A stretch of DNA of 64,000 nt, from the NCBI GenBank assembly GCA_017994935.1, contig JAGOJU010000001.1:1-64000 (forward strand), written 5' to 3'. Positions 45,703-54,900 of this stretch are shown here, piece by piece (the first letter of the stretch is position 1; the number at the start of each line of letters is the position of its first letter). A model generated the notes under the pieces. The model was not told the origin of the DNA, made no database searches, and saw nothing but the letters and a program-made list of their open reading frames with translations. The stretch comes from Opitutaceae bacterium (lineage in GTDB: Bacteria > Verrucomicrobiota > Verrucomicrobiia > Opitutales > Opitutaceae). A program made the position numbers and the translations under genes.

Positions 45703-46920
45703 TCAGCGCACAGGACTGGCTGCACCAGACGCTGGCGCGAGGTTTGTGGCCGGCACCGGTGTGACCGCGGATCCGGGCCGGATCCGTTGCAGGTTCTGCA
45801 CAATGACCCGGTCACCCGCGTTCAGTCCTGACGTCACCAGCCACTCGCTGCCCACGGTCTGCGCTGCCGTGAGGACACGCATCTCCGCCTTGCCCTCCGC
45901 GGAAACCACCAGCGCCGTGGCCTGTCCCCGCTGATTCCTTGAAATGCCCTGCTGGGGAACCAGAATCGCCGTGGGATTCACCCCCTCCTCTATCCGCGCC
46001 CGGACAAACATCCCGGGAAGAAGTTCGCGCTGCGGATTGGGGACCAGTGCGCGCACACGCACCGTGCCAGTCGAGGCATCGACCGTGATGTCCGCAAACT
46101 GCAGGCTGCCGGCGTGCGCGTACACGCTGCCGTCTTCAAGCAGCAGAGTCACCCGGGCTTCGCCCTCGCCCTGTCCCGCACTGTGGAGCACCCCGCTCTG
46201 GAGCGCCTTCCGCAGTCGCAGCACTTCTGAGCTGGCCTGATTCACATCGACATAAAGCCGGTCAATCTGCTGCACGGTGGCCAGCAGCGTCGCCTGCCCG
46301 GTTTGCACATAGGCTCCTTCGGTGACCTGGGACGAACCGATCCTTCCTGAAATCGGGGAAAGTACCCGCGTGTACTCCAGGTTGATCGACGCCGTCTGCA
46401 CGGCTGCCTTGCCCGCCGAAACGTCGGCGAGCGCGACCTGTAACGCCGCTTCAACATCTTCCAGTTCCTGGCGGCTGATCGCGCTGGCCTTGAAGAGCGC
46501 GTCGTACCGGTCCGCCTGCAGTTTCGCGGACACATAGCGCGCCTCCGCCCGTGCCAGGCCCGCCTTCGCACTGTCGAGCGCCGCCTGATAGGGCGCGGGA
46601 TCAATCGTGTAAAGCGGCTGCCCCTCCGTGACCTCGCTGCCCTCCTCAAACAGCCGTTTCAGCACGATGCCGCTCACACGCGCCCGCACCTCAGCGATAC
46701 GAAAGGCGGAGGTCCGGCCCGGCAATTCACGCGTCAGCGTGTACGGCCGCGGTGTCACCGTGACCACTCCCACCTCCGTCGGGCCGCCACCCCTGGCGGC
46801 AACGGGAGCGCCCTTTTTTGCGCAACCGCCCAGCATCGCCAGGCACGCGATGCCAGCGAAACACGTGATGATCCGGGCTTGCCCCGCGAGGGCACGAGAG
46901 AATCGGTGGAACATGGTCAT
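45703..46920 (-). CDS. acrA: RND efflux adaptor lipoprotein (AcrA-like)
   Basis: A 405-residue membrane-fusion protein. The lipobox CLAMLGGC (Cys about 33) predicts a lipid anchor. A lipoyl-type domain follows ([30 protein letters not shown]), then a short coiled-coil hairpin, the [13 protein letters not shown] block and barrel domains. ATGs at 46920 and 46914 are both usable. It lies between the MarR-type regulator (34 bp upstream) and the pump, so the three form one operon. Confidence 0.92.
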   Translation of the reverse strand: MTMFHRFSRALAGQARIITCFAGIACLAMLGGCAKKGAPVAARGGGPTEVGVVTVTPRPYTLTRELPGRTSAFRIAEVRARVSGIVLKRLFEEGSEVTEGQPLYTIDPAPYQAALDSAKAGLARAEARYVSAKLQADRYDALFKASAISRQELEDVEAALQVALADVSAGKAAVQTASINLEYTRVLSPISGRIGSSQVTEGAYVQTGQATLLATVQQIDRLYVDVNQASSEVLRLRKALQSGVLHSAGQGEGEARVTLLLEDGSVYAHAGSLQFADITVDASTGTVRVRALVPNPQRELLPGMFVRARIEEGVNPTAILVPQQGISRNQRGQATALVVSAEGKAEMRVLTAAQTVGSEWLVTSGLNAGDRVIVQNLQRIRPGSAVTPVPATNLAPASGAASPVR

Positions 46921-46954
46921 GAAAAATCAGCAGGGCAGAATCTCACCAGGAGGG

Positions 46955-47458
46955 TCACAGGCCAATGGCCTTCGCTTCCCTGCCAAGCGCAGCGCAACGC
47001 GCCATCAGTCCTCGCAACGCATCGTCATTCATGTCACCGAGTATCTGCCAGACACTCTTCTGGACAAGACTGCGGGCATCATCAATCGCCCTCCTCCCTG
47101 CCGGTGTCAGCTGCAACCGGATCATCCGTCGGTCCACCTCCCCGCGCTGGCGGGCGATCAACCCGGAGTACTCCAGGCGGGTCAGGGTCTCGCTCAGGAA
47201 CGGACGCGGTGTGTCCACGATGGCGATCAGATCGGAAAGGGGCGCCAGCTCCGGCAGATCCGCCAGCGCTGAAAGGACCTGAAAGCCCTCACCTGTCAGT
47301 CCCTCCCGGGCCAGGCTGCGGCGCAGGCCTGCCATCATCTGCTTCCCAGCATCCAGAACCTGGAGGATCGCCTCAATTCTCAAGGCATTCTCCGTTGAAC
47401 TCTTCGAGGCCAGATACCCGAGGGTCTTCGGAAGGGAATCGTGGCTTGCAGTTCGCAT
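46955..47458 (-). CDS. MarR-family transcriptional regulator
   Basis: A 167-residue winged-helix protein. LSDLIAIVDTPRPFLSETLTRLEYSGLIARQRGEVDRRMIRLQLTPAGR (about residues 73-122) is the MarR recognition helix and wing, including the DRR motif. Such proteins repress efflux genes until a small aromatic or toxic compound binds. It heads the acrA/acrB-like operon and diverges from a LysR gene across 94 bp that contain a dyad of GTTAAC boxes. Confidence 0.88.
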   Translation of the reverse strand: MRTASHDSLPKTLGYLASKSSTENALRIEAILQVLDAGKQMMAGLRRSLAREGLTGEGFQVLSALADLPELAPLSDLIAIVDTPRPFLSETLTRLEYSGLIARQRGEVDRRMIRLQLTPAGRRAIDDARSLVQKSVWQILGDMNDDALRGLMARCAALGREAKAIGL

Positions 47459-47522
47459 GGATCGGGCCTCTCACCATAGCACGGACCGGGAATTGTCGGA
47501 ATGACTTTGAAGTTTCCGCGGC

Positions 47523-47539
47523 GTTAACTATAGGTTAAC
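47523..47539. promoter_or_regulatory. GTTAAC dyad between marR and lysR
   Basis: GTTAACTATAGGTTAAC has two GTTAAC hexamers separated by 5 bp, forming an almost perfect 17-bp palindrome that also fits the LysR box T-N11-A. It lies 13 bp before the lysR ATG and 64 bp from the marR start, so occupancy could block either promoter. Either neighbouring regulator could be the ligand. Confidence 0.5.
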
Positions 47540-47552
47540 ACTCTCATCCACC

Positions 47553-48491
47553 ATGGAGCTCCGTCACCTCCGATATTTCGCCGCAGTTGCAAGAGCCCTG
47601 AGTTTTCGCGCGGCCGCCGAGGATCTCAATCTTTCGACCCCTGCGCTCAGCAAACAGATCCGGGATCTCGAGTCCGAGATCGGCGTTCGCCTGCTCGACC
47701 GGGACACGACCCGGGTGAGCCTCACGAAGGCCGGGGCGGTCTTTCTCGAAGAGGCATCCGCCATCCTGCTGCATGCCGGCGCGGCGGTGCAGCGGGCACG
47801 TGATGCCGCACAGGGCAATCGCGGGCGCCTTGCCATCGGCAACATCGGTCCGATCGCCGCCAATCATCTCGCTGCAAGCCTCGCGAAATTCTGCTCGCGT
47901 TACCCCGGGGTGGAAATCGATCTCATCGACATGGATGTGCCGTCGCAGGTGGCGGCGCTTTCACGAAAGGAGATCGACATCGGCTTCATCCCCGCCAACA
48001 CCCGGCCCCCGCTTCCACCCATGCTCGAGTCGGTGCTGGTCTTTTCCACGCCGCTTTGCGCCGTGCTCGGGGCGGATCACCGGCTCGCGACGCGCGACTC
48101 CGTACCTCTGGCGGAGCTGGCCAAGGAACGCCTGCTCTGCATCAGCACCGGCAAACAATCCCTCCACCGTCCCTATATCCGTGCAGTGATGGAGGGACGC
48201 GGACTGAAGGCGCAAAGGCTCGTCGATGTGAAGGGGTTTGAGTCCCTCCTAGCCATGATCGCAGGCGGACAGGGTGTCTCCCTCCTCGCGGGCCGAAGCG
48301 GACTCACCCGGGTCGACAACCTCGTTGTCCGCCCCTTGCGGGAGGCCGGCCAGGATCTGGAGGTCGCGATCTGGGCGGTCTGGCGTTCCGGAAAGGACTC
48401 CCTTCTCGCACAACGATTCATCGATGCCTTCCGCGAAACGGCCCGCACCTCAGGAAAAATCAAGGGGCATGCCTCAAGATTCGCAGCCTGA
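47553..48491 (+). CDS. LysR-family transcriptional regulator
   Basis: A 312-residue LysR protein. The N-terminal winged helix is MELRHLRYFAAVARALSFRAAAEDLNLSTPALSKQIRDLESEIG, and the type 2 periplasmic-binding effector domain begins near residue 90 (GRLAIGNIGPIAANHL). The effector-binding half resembles the BenM/CatM subgroup only loosely. It is divergent from the MarR/efflux operon, which it may control along with itself. Confidence 0.92.
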   Translation: MELRHLRYFAAVARALSFRAAAEDLNLSTPALSKQIRDLESEIGVRLLDRDTTRVSLTKAGAVFLEEASAILLHAGAAVQRARDAAQGNRGRLAIGNIGPIAANHLAASLAKFCSRYPGVEIDLIDMDVPSQVAALSRKEIDIGFIPANTRPPLPPMLESVLVFSTPLCAVLGADHRLATRDSVPLAELAKERLLCISTGKQSLHRPYIRAVMEGRGLKAQRLVDVKGFESLLAMIAGGQGVSLLAGRSGLTRVDNLVVRPLREAGQDLEVAIWAVWRSGKDSLLAQRFIDAFRETARTSGKIKGHASRFAA

Positions 48492-48577
48492 CGGCACACG
48501 AACGGAGATGTTCACTTTTCCGAAGCAAGTCCGGAAACCACAGGACTGACGAACGTCACCTCAATCGACCCGGAGCT

Positions 48578-49840
48578 TCACGCGTCGCCGTGACCGGAAG
48601 GCGATTCCGTTGCGTTCAGCCTGGGCAGGGCGCTGAACACCTTTTCCCACAACGCCGCTGCACACTGTTCCGCGCGAAAACCAGGCGCCCCTTTTTCCGC
48701 CTTTTCGCGAAGCGCCGGAAGATTTCCCAACGCGGTTCTCACGGCGTCCGCCATTGCCGCGGGTTCCCATTTCGCGGCGGAAACGACTCCGAGGCCATAC
48801 TCCGCCCCCTGGCGCGCGGGCACGGTCTGGGGCGAGACCACGATCACCTTCCCCACGGATGCCGCTTCAGTGAACACCCCGGATGATCCTACGCCATAAA
48901 AGGTCGGTGCATAGGGCAGCAGGACGATGTCCGCCTCGCCAAGCAGCGCAAAGTAGTCATCGGGCGACAGCGCACCCTCCACGAGCTTCACCCCCGAACC
49001 AGGCGTCGCTGCGAGTTTGTCCAGCTGCGCCAATGAGGGACCCAGTCCGTTGGAAGGCGCACTCGCCCGATTCTGAACCTGGATGACAAATCGCGGTCGC
49101 GGTGACATCCGTGAGCACCGATTGATCAGGTCGGGCAGGAAATGAAAGCCACGCAGCGGACTCGTATGTCCCTGATAGACGATCACGGGTGCCGCGCCGG
49201 CAACCGGTCCCTTCCCTTCAAGTCGCGCAAGGAGAGGTGCCACATCCATCGGGTTCGGCAGCTCCAGCACGGGCACTCCGATGATCTGCTGATAGGCGGC
49301 GGCCAGTTCCCGCGTATCCGCGCAAATCAGCGACCTCGGCTGCACCTCCTTCAACGCGCGTCCGGCAAACCGGTAGTAGAGAGCGATCAATTCCTTGTTC
49401 GCACGCTTCTGGACGTAGTCCATCGCATGATTCAGGTACCTCAGCATGATCGCCACGGCGGGACGTCCCGAGGCGGGCATCGCCGAGAGCCAGCGAACGA
49501 CGGCATGCAGCTGGTTCTGGAGAAGATTCGGGAGATAAATCAGATCTGCCGATGAGAACTTGTCTGCGGGGATCGATTGCAGATCCGCCAGAAACACCTC
49601 ATTGCCCGCGTGGAAATTCTCCATGGCCCATACAGCCGGATCCTTCGCGAACTCCTGGAAGATGTCGTGCGTGAAGACCGGATGGGGATCGATTCCCTCG
49701 ACCGCAATGGACGCTCCCTTCCGGCCGTGGAGTTCGACTTCGATGCCGCGACGCCTCAGCTCGCGTATCAATTGGGCATCGTGATTCGAATAATGACCGC
49801 CGGGGCCGGAAAGCTGGGGATCAAGCAGATGAACTCGCAT
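48578..49840 (-). CDS. glycosyltransferase, GT4-like
   Basis: A 420-residue GT-B-type glycosyltransferase. The N-terminal domain starts MRVHLLDPQLSGPGGHYSNHD, with the Gly-rich donor loop. The C-terminal domain has VIVYQGHTSPLRGFHFLPDLI and the LLPYAPTFYGVGSSGVFTEAASVGKVIV block, where GVGSSGVFTEA replaces the usual EGFGLPxLEA. It has no signal or membrane segment. It follows a GHMP kinase gene in the same direction with an 80-bp gap that contains a hairpin. The pair suggests synthesis of a surface polysaccharide or lipopolysaccharide. Confidence 0.8.
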   Translation of the reverse strand: MRVHLLDPQLSGPGGHYSNHDAQLIRELRRRGIEVELHGRKGASIAVEGIDPHPVFTHDIFQEFAKDPAVWAMENFHAGNEVFLADLQSIPADKFSSADLIYLPNLLQNQLHAVVRWLSAMPASGRPAVAIMLRYLNHAMDYVQKRANKELIALYYRFAGRALKEVQPRSLICADTRELAAAYQQIIGVPVLELPNPMDVAPLLARLEGKGPVAGAAPVIVYQGHTSPLRGFHFLPDLINRCSRMSPRPRFVIQVQNRASAPSNGLGPSLAQLDKLAATPGSGVKLVEGALSPDDYFALLGEADIVLLPYAPTFYGVGSSGVFTEAASVGKVIVVSPQTVPARQGAEYGLGVVSAAKWEPAAMADAVRTALGNLPALREKAEKGAPGFRAEQCAAALWEKVFSALPRLNATESPSGHGDA

Positions 49841-49858
49841 GGGAATGATTTGAGGAGG

Positions 49859-49876
49859 GCCTGCACGAATGCAGGC
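49859..49876 (-). other. intercistronic hairpin with UUCG loop
   Basis: On the minus strand GCCTGCA-TTCG-TGCAGGC forms a perfect 7-bp stem with a UUCG tetraloop, in the gap between the kinase stop and the glycosyltransferase ATG, ending 18 nt before that ATG. No T-run follows, so it is more likely an mRNA stability or translation element than a terminator. Confidence 0.5.
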
Positions 49877-49920
49877 TCACAGGATGCGCTCCATCGGGAT
49901 TGGCTGTCGCAGGCAGTTTC

Positions 49921-50907
49921 TCAACGCTGCGAAAAAATGATCTGCGACCCCGGGGCATTCACCCGAAGGCTCACAGTCGGGCGGCCGCCAAGCGCCCTGC
50001 GAATCGCCTCATGATGCCTGGGCTCGGCGATAAACAGAAGGAATCCGCCCTTGCCCGCCCCCAGCAGTTTTCCACCCGTCGCCCCCGCCTTCAGCCCGGC
50101 TTCGTACCAGGCATCGATCTCCGGCAGCGTGACGGATCCCGCCTCTTTCTTCAGCTCCCAACCTGCATGAAGGAGTTCGCCAAAACCTGATATCGGCCGG
50201 TCCGAGGCAAGATGGTCCACGCCGAGATGCGCGAGTTGGGATAGTTTGCAGAACGCACGCGCGCGGTCCTCTGGAACCACGGCTGAATCCTGACCGTGCA
50301 CCGAAAAGCTGTCCCGCTGAATCTCGGTGTAGACAAGCAGCATGTGACGCTCCAGCGCCTCGATCCGCTCCTGACGCAGGGGGATCGGCTGCACCTGGTA
50401 GTTTCCGTTCGGATTGAACTGGACAAGATTGAATCCGCCAAAAGCCGCGGCGATCTGGTCCTGCCACCCACCGGCTTCGGCGAGGATGACCCGCTCGATT
50501 TCAATCGCCTCGTCGGCAAGATCCCGGCTCGAACGAAACCGTCCGCAGTACGCATGAAGCGCCTGGAGCATGGCCACGACAAAGGTCGAGGAGGAACCGA
50601 GCCCCGTTCGCGCGGGAAGGTCCGCCATGACATGCATCTCGATGCCGGAGGAGAGCCCAAGCTTTTCGAGCGCGGCGCGAATCGCCGGATGCTGGATCTC
50701 CGCCGTGGTGTTGACCGTTTCGTTGCGCCGGTAGCAAAGACGGATCCGGTGGTCGAAATACTCCTGGAGAAACGGCTGCACGGTCACATGGGCATAGCGG
50801 TTGACCGAAGTGACAAGCACCGCTCCACCATGCTGCCTGAAATGATCGGGGAAGTCCGTGCCACCACCAAGAAAACTCACGCGCACCGGGGCCCGCGCAA
50901 TCACCAT
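49921..50907 (-). CDS. GHMP kinase, D-glycero-D-manno-heptose-7-phosphate kinase-like
   Basis: A 328-residue GHMP-superfamily sugar kinase. The N-terminal block ARAPVRVSFLGGGTDFPDHFRQHGGAVL is that of HddA-type heptose kinases, the ATP loop is PARTGLGSSSTFVVAML near residue 105, and the C-terminal motif GGKLLGAGKGGFLLF closes the fold. It would phosphorylate a heptose or related sugar for nucleotide-sugar synthesis. The frame is open to 51030, adding 41 residues of low-complexity sequence unlike the family; I prefer ATG 50907. It is followed by a glycosyltransferase. Confidence 0.83.
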   Translation of the reverse strand: MVIARAPVRVSFLGGGTDFPDHFRQHGGAVLVTSVNRYAHVTVQPFLQEYFDHRIRLCYRRNETVNTTAEIQHPAIRAALEKLGLSSGIEMHVMADLPARTGLGSSSTFVVAMLQALHAYCGRFRSSRDLADEAIEIERVILAEAGGWQDQIAAAFGGFNLVQFNPNGNYQVQPIPLRQERIEALERHMLLVYTEIQRDSFSVHGQDSAVVPEDRARAFCKLSQLAHLGVDHLASDRPISGFGELLHAGWELKKEAGSVTLPEIDAWYEAGLKAGATGGKLLGAGKGGFLLFIAEPRHHEAIRRALGGRPTVSLRVNAPGSQIIFSQR

Positions 50908-51236
50908 GCTGTCGCGCGCCCCCACGGGTGCCCCTGATGCCTGCCCCCGACCCGCTGCCGTCGCACGCGCCCTCCCGGGCAATTCAGGAACAGACCGCTT
51001 TGTATGCGAAGAAAGCGTGGCGAGGGACATCCCCTAGGGCAACGGCACGCAGCGCCCAATTGTTTAGCGGGAACCCTCTACTCTTCTGCAAAGATGCTAC
51101 AAATTGAGCATTGGCATGCCTTCAGGGATAGGAAGCTGGCCTCTCCCAGTTCGACTACGAAGGGAGCTGACTATTCGCCTTTCGGCGGCGCCGGTAGTGA
51201 CAACGCTTTCGACCGATCACCGACTGCTCCGAGAAG

Positions 51237-51956
51237 TCAGGGCAATCGCCGCAGCAGGATGTCCTTGAACTGAACGTGCATGGGAGGCCCCTTGTGCACC
51301 TGCAGCGCGAGGATGCCTTCTGCAGATGACTTTGCCGGATCGTCGTCAATGACGTCCGCTGTGACGACGCCGTTCAGAATGTGCCGAAGGTGATTCCCGT
51401 TCGCGACAATGATCAGCTCGTTCCACCCGTCGCGATTGAATGCCGATGCGACCACGGCCTTCGGCGCCGCGTTTCCGATCACCTCGATCTTCGGTTTGTT
51501 TCCTTCTCCGGGAAGCAGCCTCACGCGCTCGCCCGGCTTCGCCAGGATGCCGCGACCCTTCTCCTCATAGAGCATGCCGACATACTGTCCCGCGGCGTCC
51601 ATGTCACCCTGGTAGCCTCCGACGACCCAGTGCGAAGCATCCAGCACCTTGCTGCGGTACTGAACCCCCGAGTTGGCCGTGCGCTGCTCATTGTTGTCGA
51701 GGAATCGAAACGTCGCGCGCAGTTCAAAGTTTTTCAGCGGGGCGCCTTTCCAGATCAGGAAGGTGTTCGCGGCCAGAGGGGCATCGGCACGCGTCCGTCC
51801 GTCGATGACTCCCTCCTTTACAGACCAGAGATCCGGGCTGCCTTCCCAGCCGCGAAGGTCCTTGCCATTGAACAAGGGTTGGAAGGAAGCAGGCGTTCCC
51901 GCGCGCAGGGCAAGCGCCAAAAGGGCATTTGCAAGGAGGAGTACAATCGTTCGCAT
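51237..51956 (-). CDS. secreted DUF1080 (3-keto-disaccharide hydrolase-type) protein
   Basis: A 239-residue exported protein. After the signal peptide comes the DUF1080 start FQPLFNGKDLRGWEGSPDLWSVKEGVIDG, then NFELRATFRFLDNNEQRTANSGVQYRS and a C-terminal VQFKDILLRRLP, giving a concanavalin/LamG-like beta-sandwich of normal length. Characterised relatives hydrolyse 3-keto-glycosides formed by Gfo/Idh/MocA oxidoreductases. It lies 24 bp after the giant fusion gene and shares its direction, so the two are probably co-transcribed; oxidoreductases of the partner type occur at 57209 and 30327. Confidence 0.88.
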   Translation of the reverse strand: MRTIVLLLANALLALALRAGTPASFQPLFNGKDLRGWEGSPDLWSVKEGVIDGRTRADAPLAANTFLIWKGAPLKNFELRATFRFLDNNEQRTANSGVQYRSKVLDASHWVVGGYQGDMDAAGQYVGMLYEEKGRGILAKPGERVRLLPGEGNKPKIEVIGNAAPKAVVASAFNRDGWNELIIVANGNHLRHILNGVVTADVIDDDPAKSSAEGILALQVHKGPPMHVQFKDILLRRLP

Positions 51957-51980
51957 AGTTTTAGTTCCAGTAATGTTGCT

Positions 51981-54900
51981 TCAGTTTGGGTGGGAGTGAT
52001 TGCTGTGCTGCGGAGTCGAGCCGGCGGGAGCCGCCGCCGCAGCTGGCGGAAGCGGCGCATTGAGCTGCCGGGTCACGATCAACTGCCCCCACATCAGGGT
52101 CCAGTGTCCGGGAAACGTGCAGACATACTCGTAGATACCCTCCTCTTCGGGGGCGGTCACGGTGATCGTTTCCGACTGCCCGGCATCGAGGAGTCGCGTG
52201 GCTGCTATGATGTCAGGCGACGCCGGCACATAGGCCCGTCCCTGCGCATCGCGCTGATCGGGATTCATCAGCACCGCTGCGTTCGCCACACGTTCCCGCG
52301 CGCCGGGTTTCACAATGACCAGGTTGTGCAGCATTGAATCCGGATTTTCCAGCGTGAGCTTGAACGGCTTGCCCGCCTCAACGACGAGCCGGAGCGTGTC
52401 ATAACGCATTTCCTCGTGCACCGTTCGAACCGTGAAAACCGGAACGCTCAACCGGAGCAATCGCTCGCGCAGAGGCGTCGCCCTGTCCGTCGGCAACAGA
52501 TCGAGGTACTCCCTTGTCGTCTGCGCCATGTCCAGAAACTCCGGGGTCGTGCGTTCGGCCGCGGTATAACCTTCCGCCCAGGCAACCAGGGACTCCCCCA
52601 GCGCGGGTGCATTCGAAGACCGCCAGGTGCTGCGCGGCAGCTGACGCATGCCGCTCACCGCGATCGGAACATTCTGCTTTGCCGAAATCAGCGCAGCCAG
52701 AGCCTCGAAAACAGCTTCAGGTTCACGACGGCAGCTCACCGCCGCGAGAATTGCCGCCGCCTGCAGTGCCGAGGTTTCCTTCGTCAAATCTGCCAGTGGA
52801 ACCAGCACGGGCATGAGAAGCGACAGGGCCCTCGCACGGAGGTCCACATCCGCGAGCGAAGGTATTCCACTGACCAGCGCAAGTATCGTTGCCGGTGCGC
52901 GCGATGCCTCCCTCCATGCCACATCGAATGAACCGTCTGCCGCCACCAGCGCCGCCCAGCCAAAGGGCTGCAAGTCGGAGGTCTCCTCCCTCGCGAATTC
53001 TACGAGACGTTCACGAACATTCTTCAATTCCGACTGGGGCCGATTGGCCAGCAAACGCCCCATCGCCCGACGATCATTGTCGCCCGTCTGCTTGAGGTAG
53101 CCGAGGAGCAATTCCGCTCCAGACGTCTTTCCAGATTGGACCAATTCCTCTAGCACTTCGGCACGCGTCGCCTGACTCACACCCGATCGCTTCAGCAACT
53201 GTTCGCGCACGCGGTCGTTTCGCTTCATTCCGAGCAGGTCCTGGATTGGCACGGTGCGCAGGAGAAACTCGATCTTGACGGGATTCTCCCGCTCCATCGC
53301 AGCGACATCCTGCAGTTGCGAGATCCAGTAGGGTCGAAGCTGCTTGAGCGTTTCTCCCAATGTGTAATCGAGGTAATAGTCGAACGGGTGGCTGATCGAC
53401 GCGAGTGCGGCATCCACCGCCTCCGGCGAGGAAATGAAGCTGGCCGCGCGAATGGCGTGGAGACGCACGCGCGGATTCTCGTCCCCCGCCTGGACCTTGA
53501 GAAGCTGCACCGCATCAGGAATACGATCGCGCCAATAGCAGAGCACACGCGTCGCGGCAGCCCGAACGTTCGGTTCTGGATACCGAAGCAGCCTGCGCAG
53601 CAGGGGGGCATCCACGACATTGTGCCACTGATGAAGCCAGAGCACCTCCGTCAACTGGTGCGCATAGTCCGGATCCTGAGGATCCAGCCGCTTCATCCAT
53701 GCGTCCGCAGCAGCCATCACCTTGCCCGCCTCGAGTTTGCCGAGTTCAATCTTTGCCAGCTCGCGCACATGATTCTCCGGCGCCTTCAGGAGATCGAGCA
53801 GGGCCTCGACAGGCTGGCCGTAGATTCTCGGCTGCCTGACAAGCGGCCGGTCTTCGCAAATGATCCGGTAAATGCGGCCGTGAATCGCATCACGATTCGG
53901 GTCGCGCAGGTGATGCTGCATGTGCCCGATGATCGGATTGTGCCAGTCGAGGATGTACAGGCCGCCGTCCGGACCGACACCGATGCCGACAGGCCGGAAG
54001 TTGGGATCCGACGACGAGAGCAGGTCCGGCAGGCGCTCTCCGTGCAGCCCGGAACCGTCTTCCACGACTTTCACGCGATAGAATCCCTGGAATCCAATGA
54101 CATTCCCATTGAAGAAATTCCCCTGGAACTCATCCGGAAACTGTCGGGTGGTGATGATCGCACTCGCCGCCGAGGGGCGCGCCGGGCGCGTCCAAAACTG
54201 TTTCATCTTCGGATGCTTGGCGGGGTAATCGATCTTGCCGCTGAACGCCGCACCGAAAAAGGTCTCGTTGCCCGTGGCATCGACGATCAGGTCATTCCCC
54301 CAGCGATCGAAGGTCCGCCCGTGGGGATTCATGAAATTGTAGGATGCGTAGGTCTCGATCTTCTGTGTGAGCGGCTCGTAGCGGTAGACCGCGCCATCGA
54401 TGTTTCTGAGCACGCCGTTCCGGGTCTCGATCTGGCTGCGCAGGAAAACGCCGTCGCTCAGGTAGATCGCCCCGCCGGGCTCATACGCGAGCGAATTGGC
54501 CGTATGGTGCGAATCAGCCGAATCGAGGCCCATCACGAACCTCTCCTTCCAGTCGGCCCGCCCGTCGCCGTCCGTGTCGCGCACATACCAGAGGTCGGGA
54601 GCCTGCATGAGTAGGATGCCGTCCTTGTAGAACTGAAAACCGGTCGGACAATTCAGATTGTCCATGAAGTGACTGCATTTGTCCGCGCGGCCGTCGCCAT
54701 CCGTGTCCTCGAAGATCAGCAGGCTGTCACCCTTTTCCGAGGTCGGCGTACGCTCCGGATAGCTGGGCCAGACGGAAACCCAAAGGCGTCCCCGCGTATC
54801 CCAGGCCATCTGCACCGGCTTCACCAGTTCAGGAAACTCCTTCTCGCTCGCAAACAGGTTCACCTTCAATCCTGGCGACACCGTCATCTTCTGGATCGCC

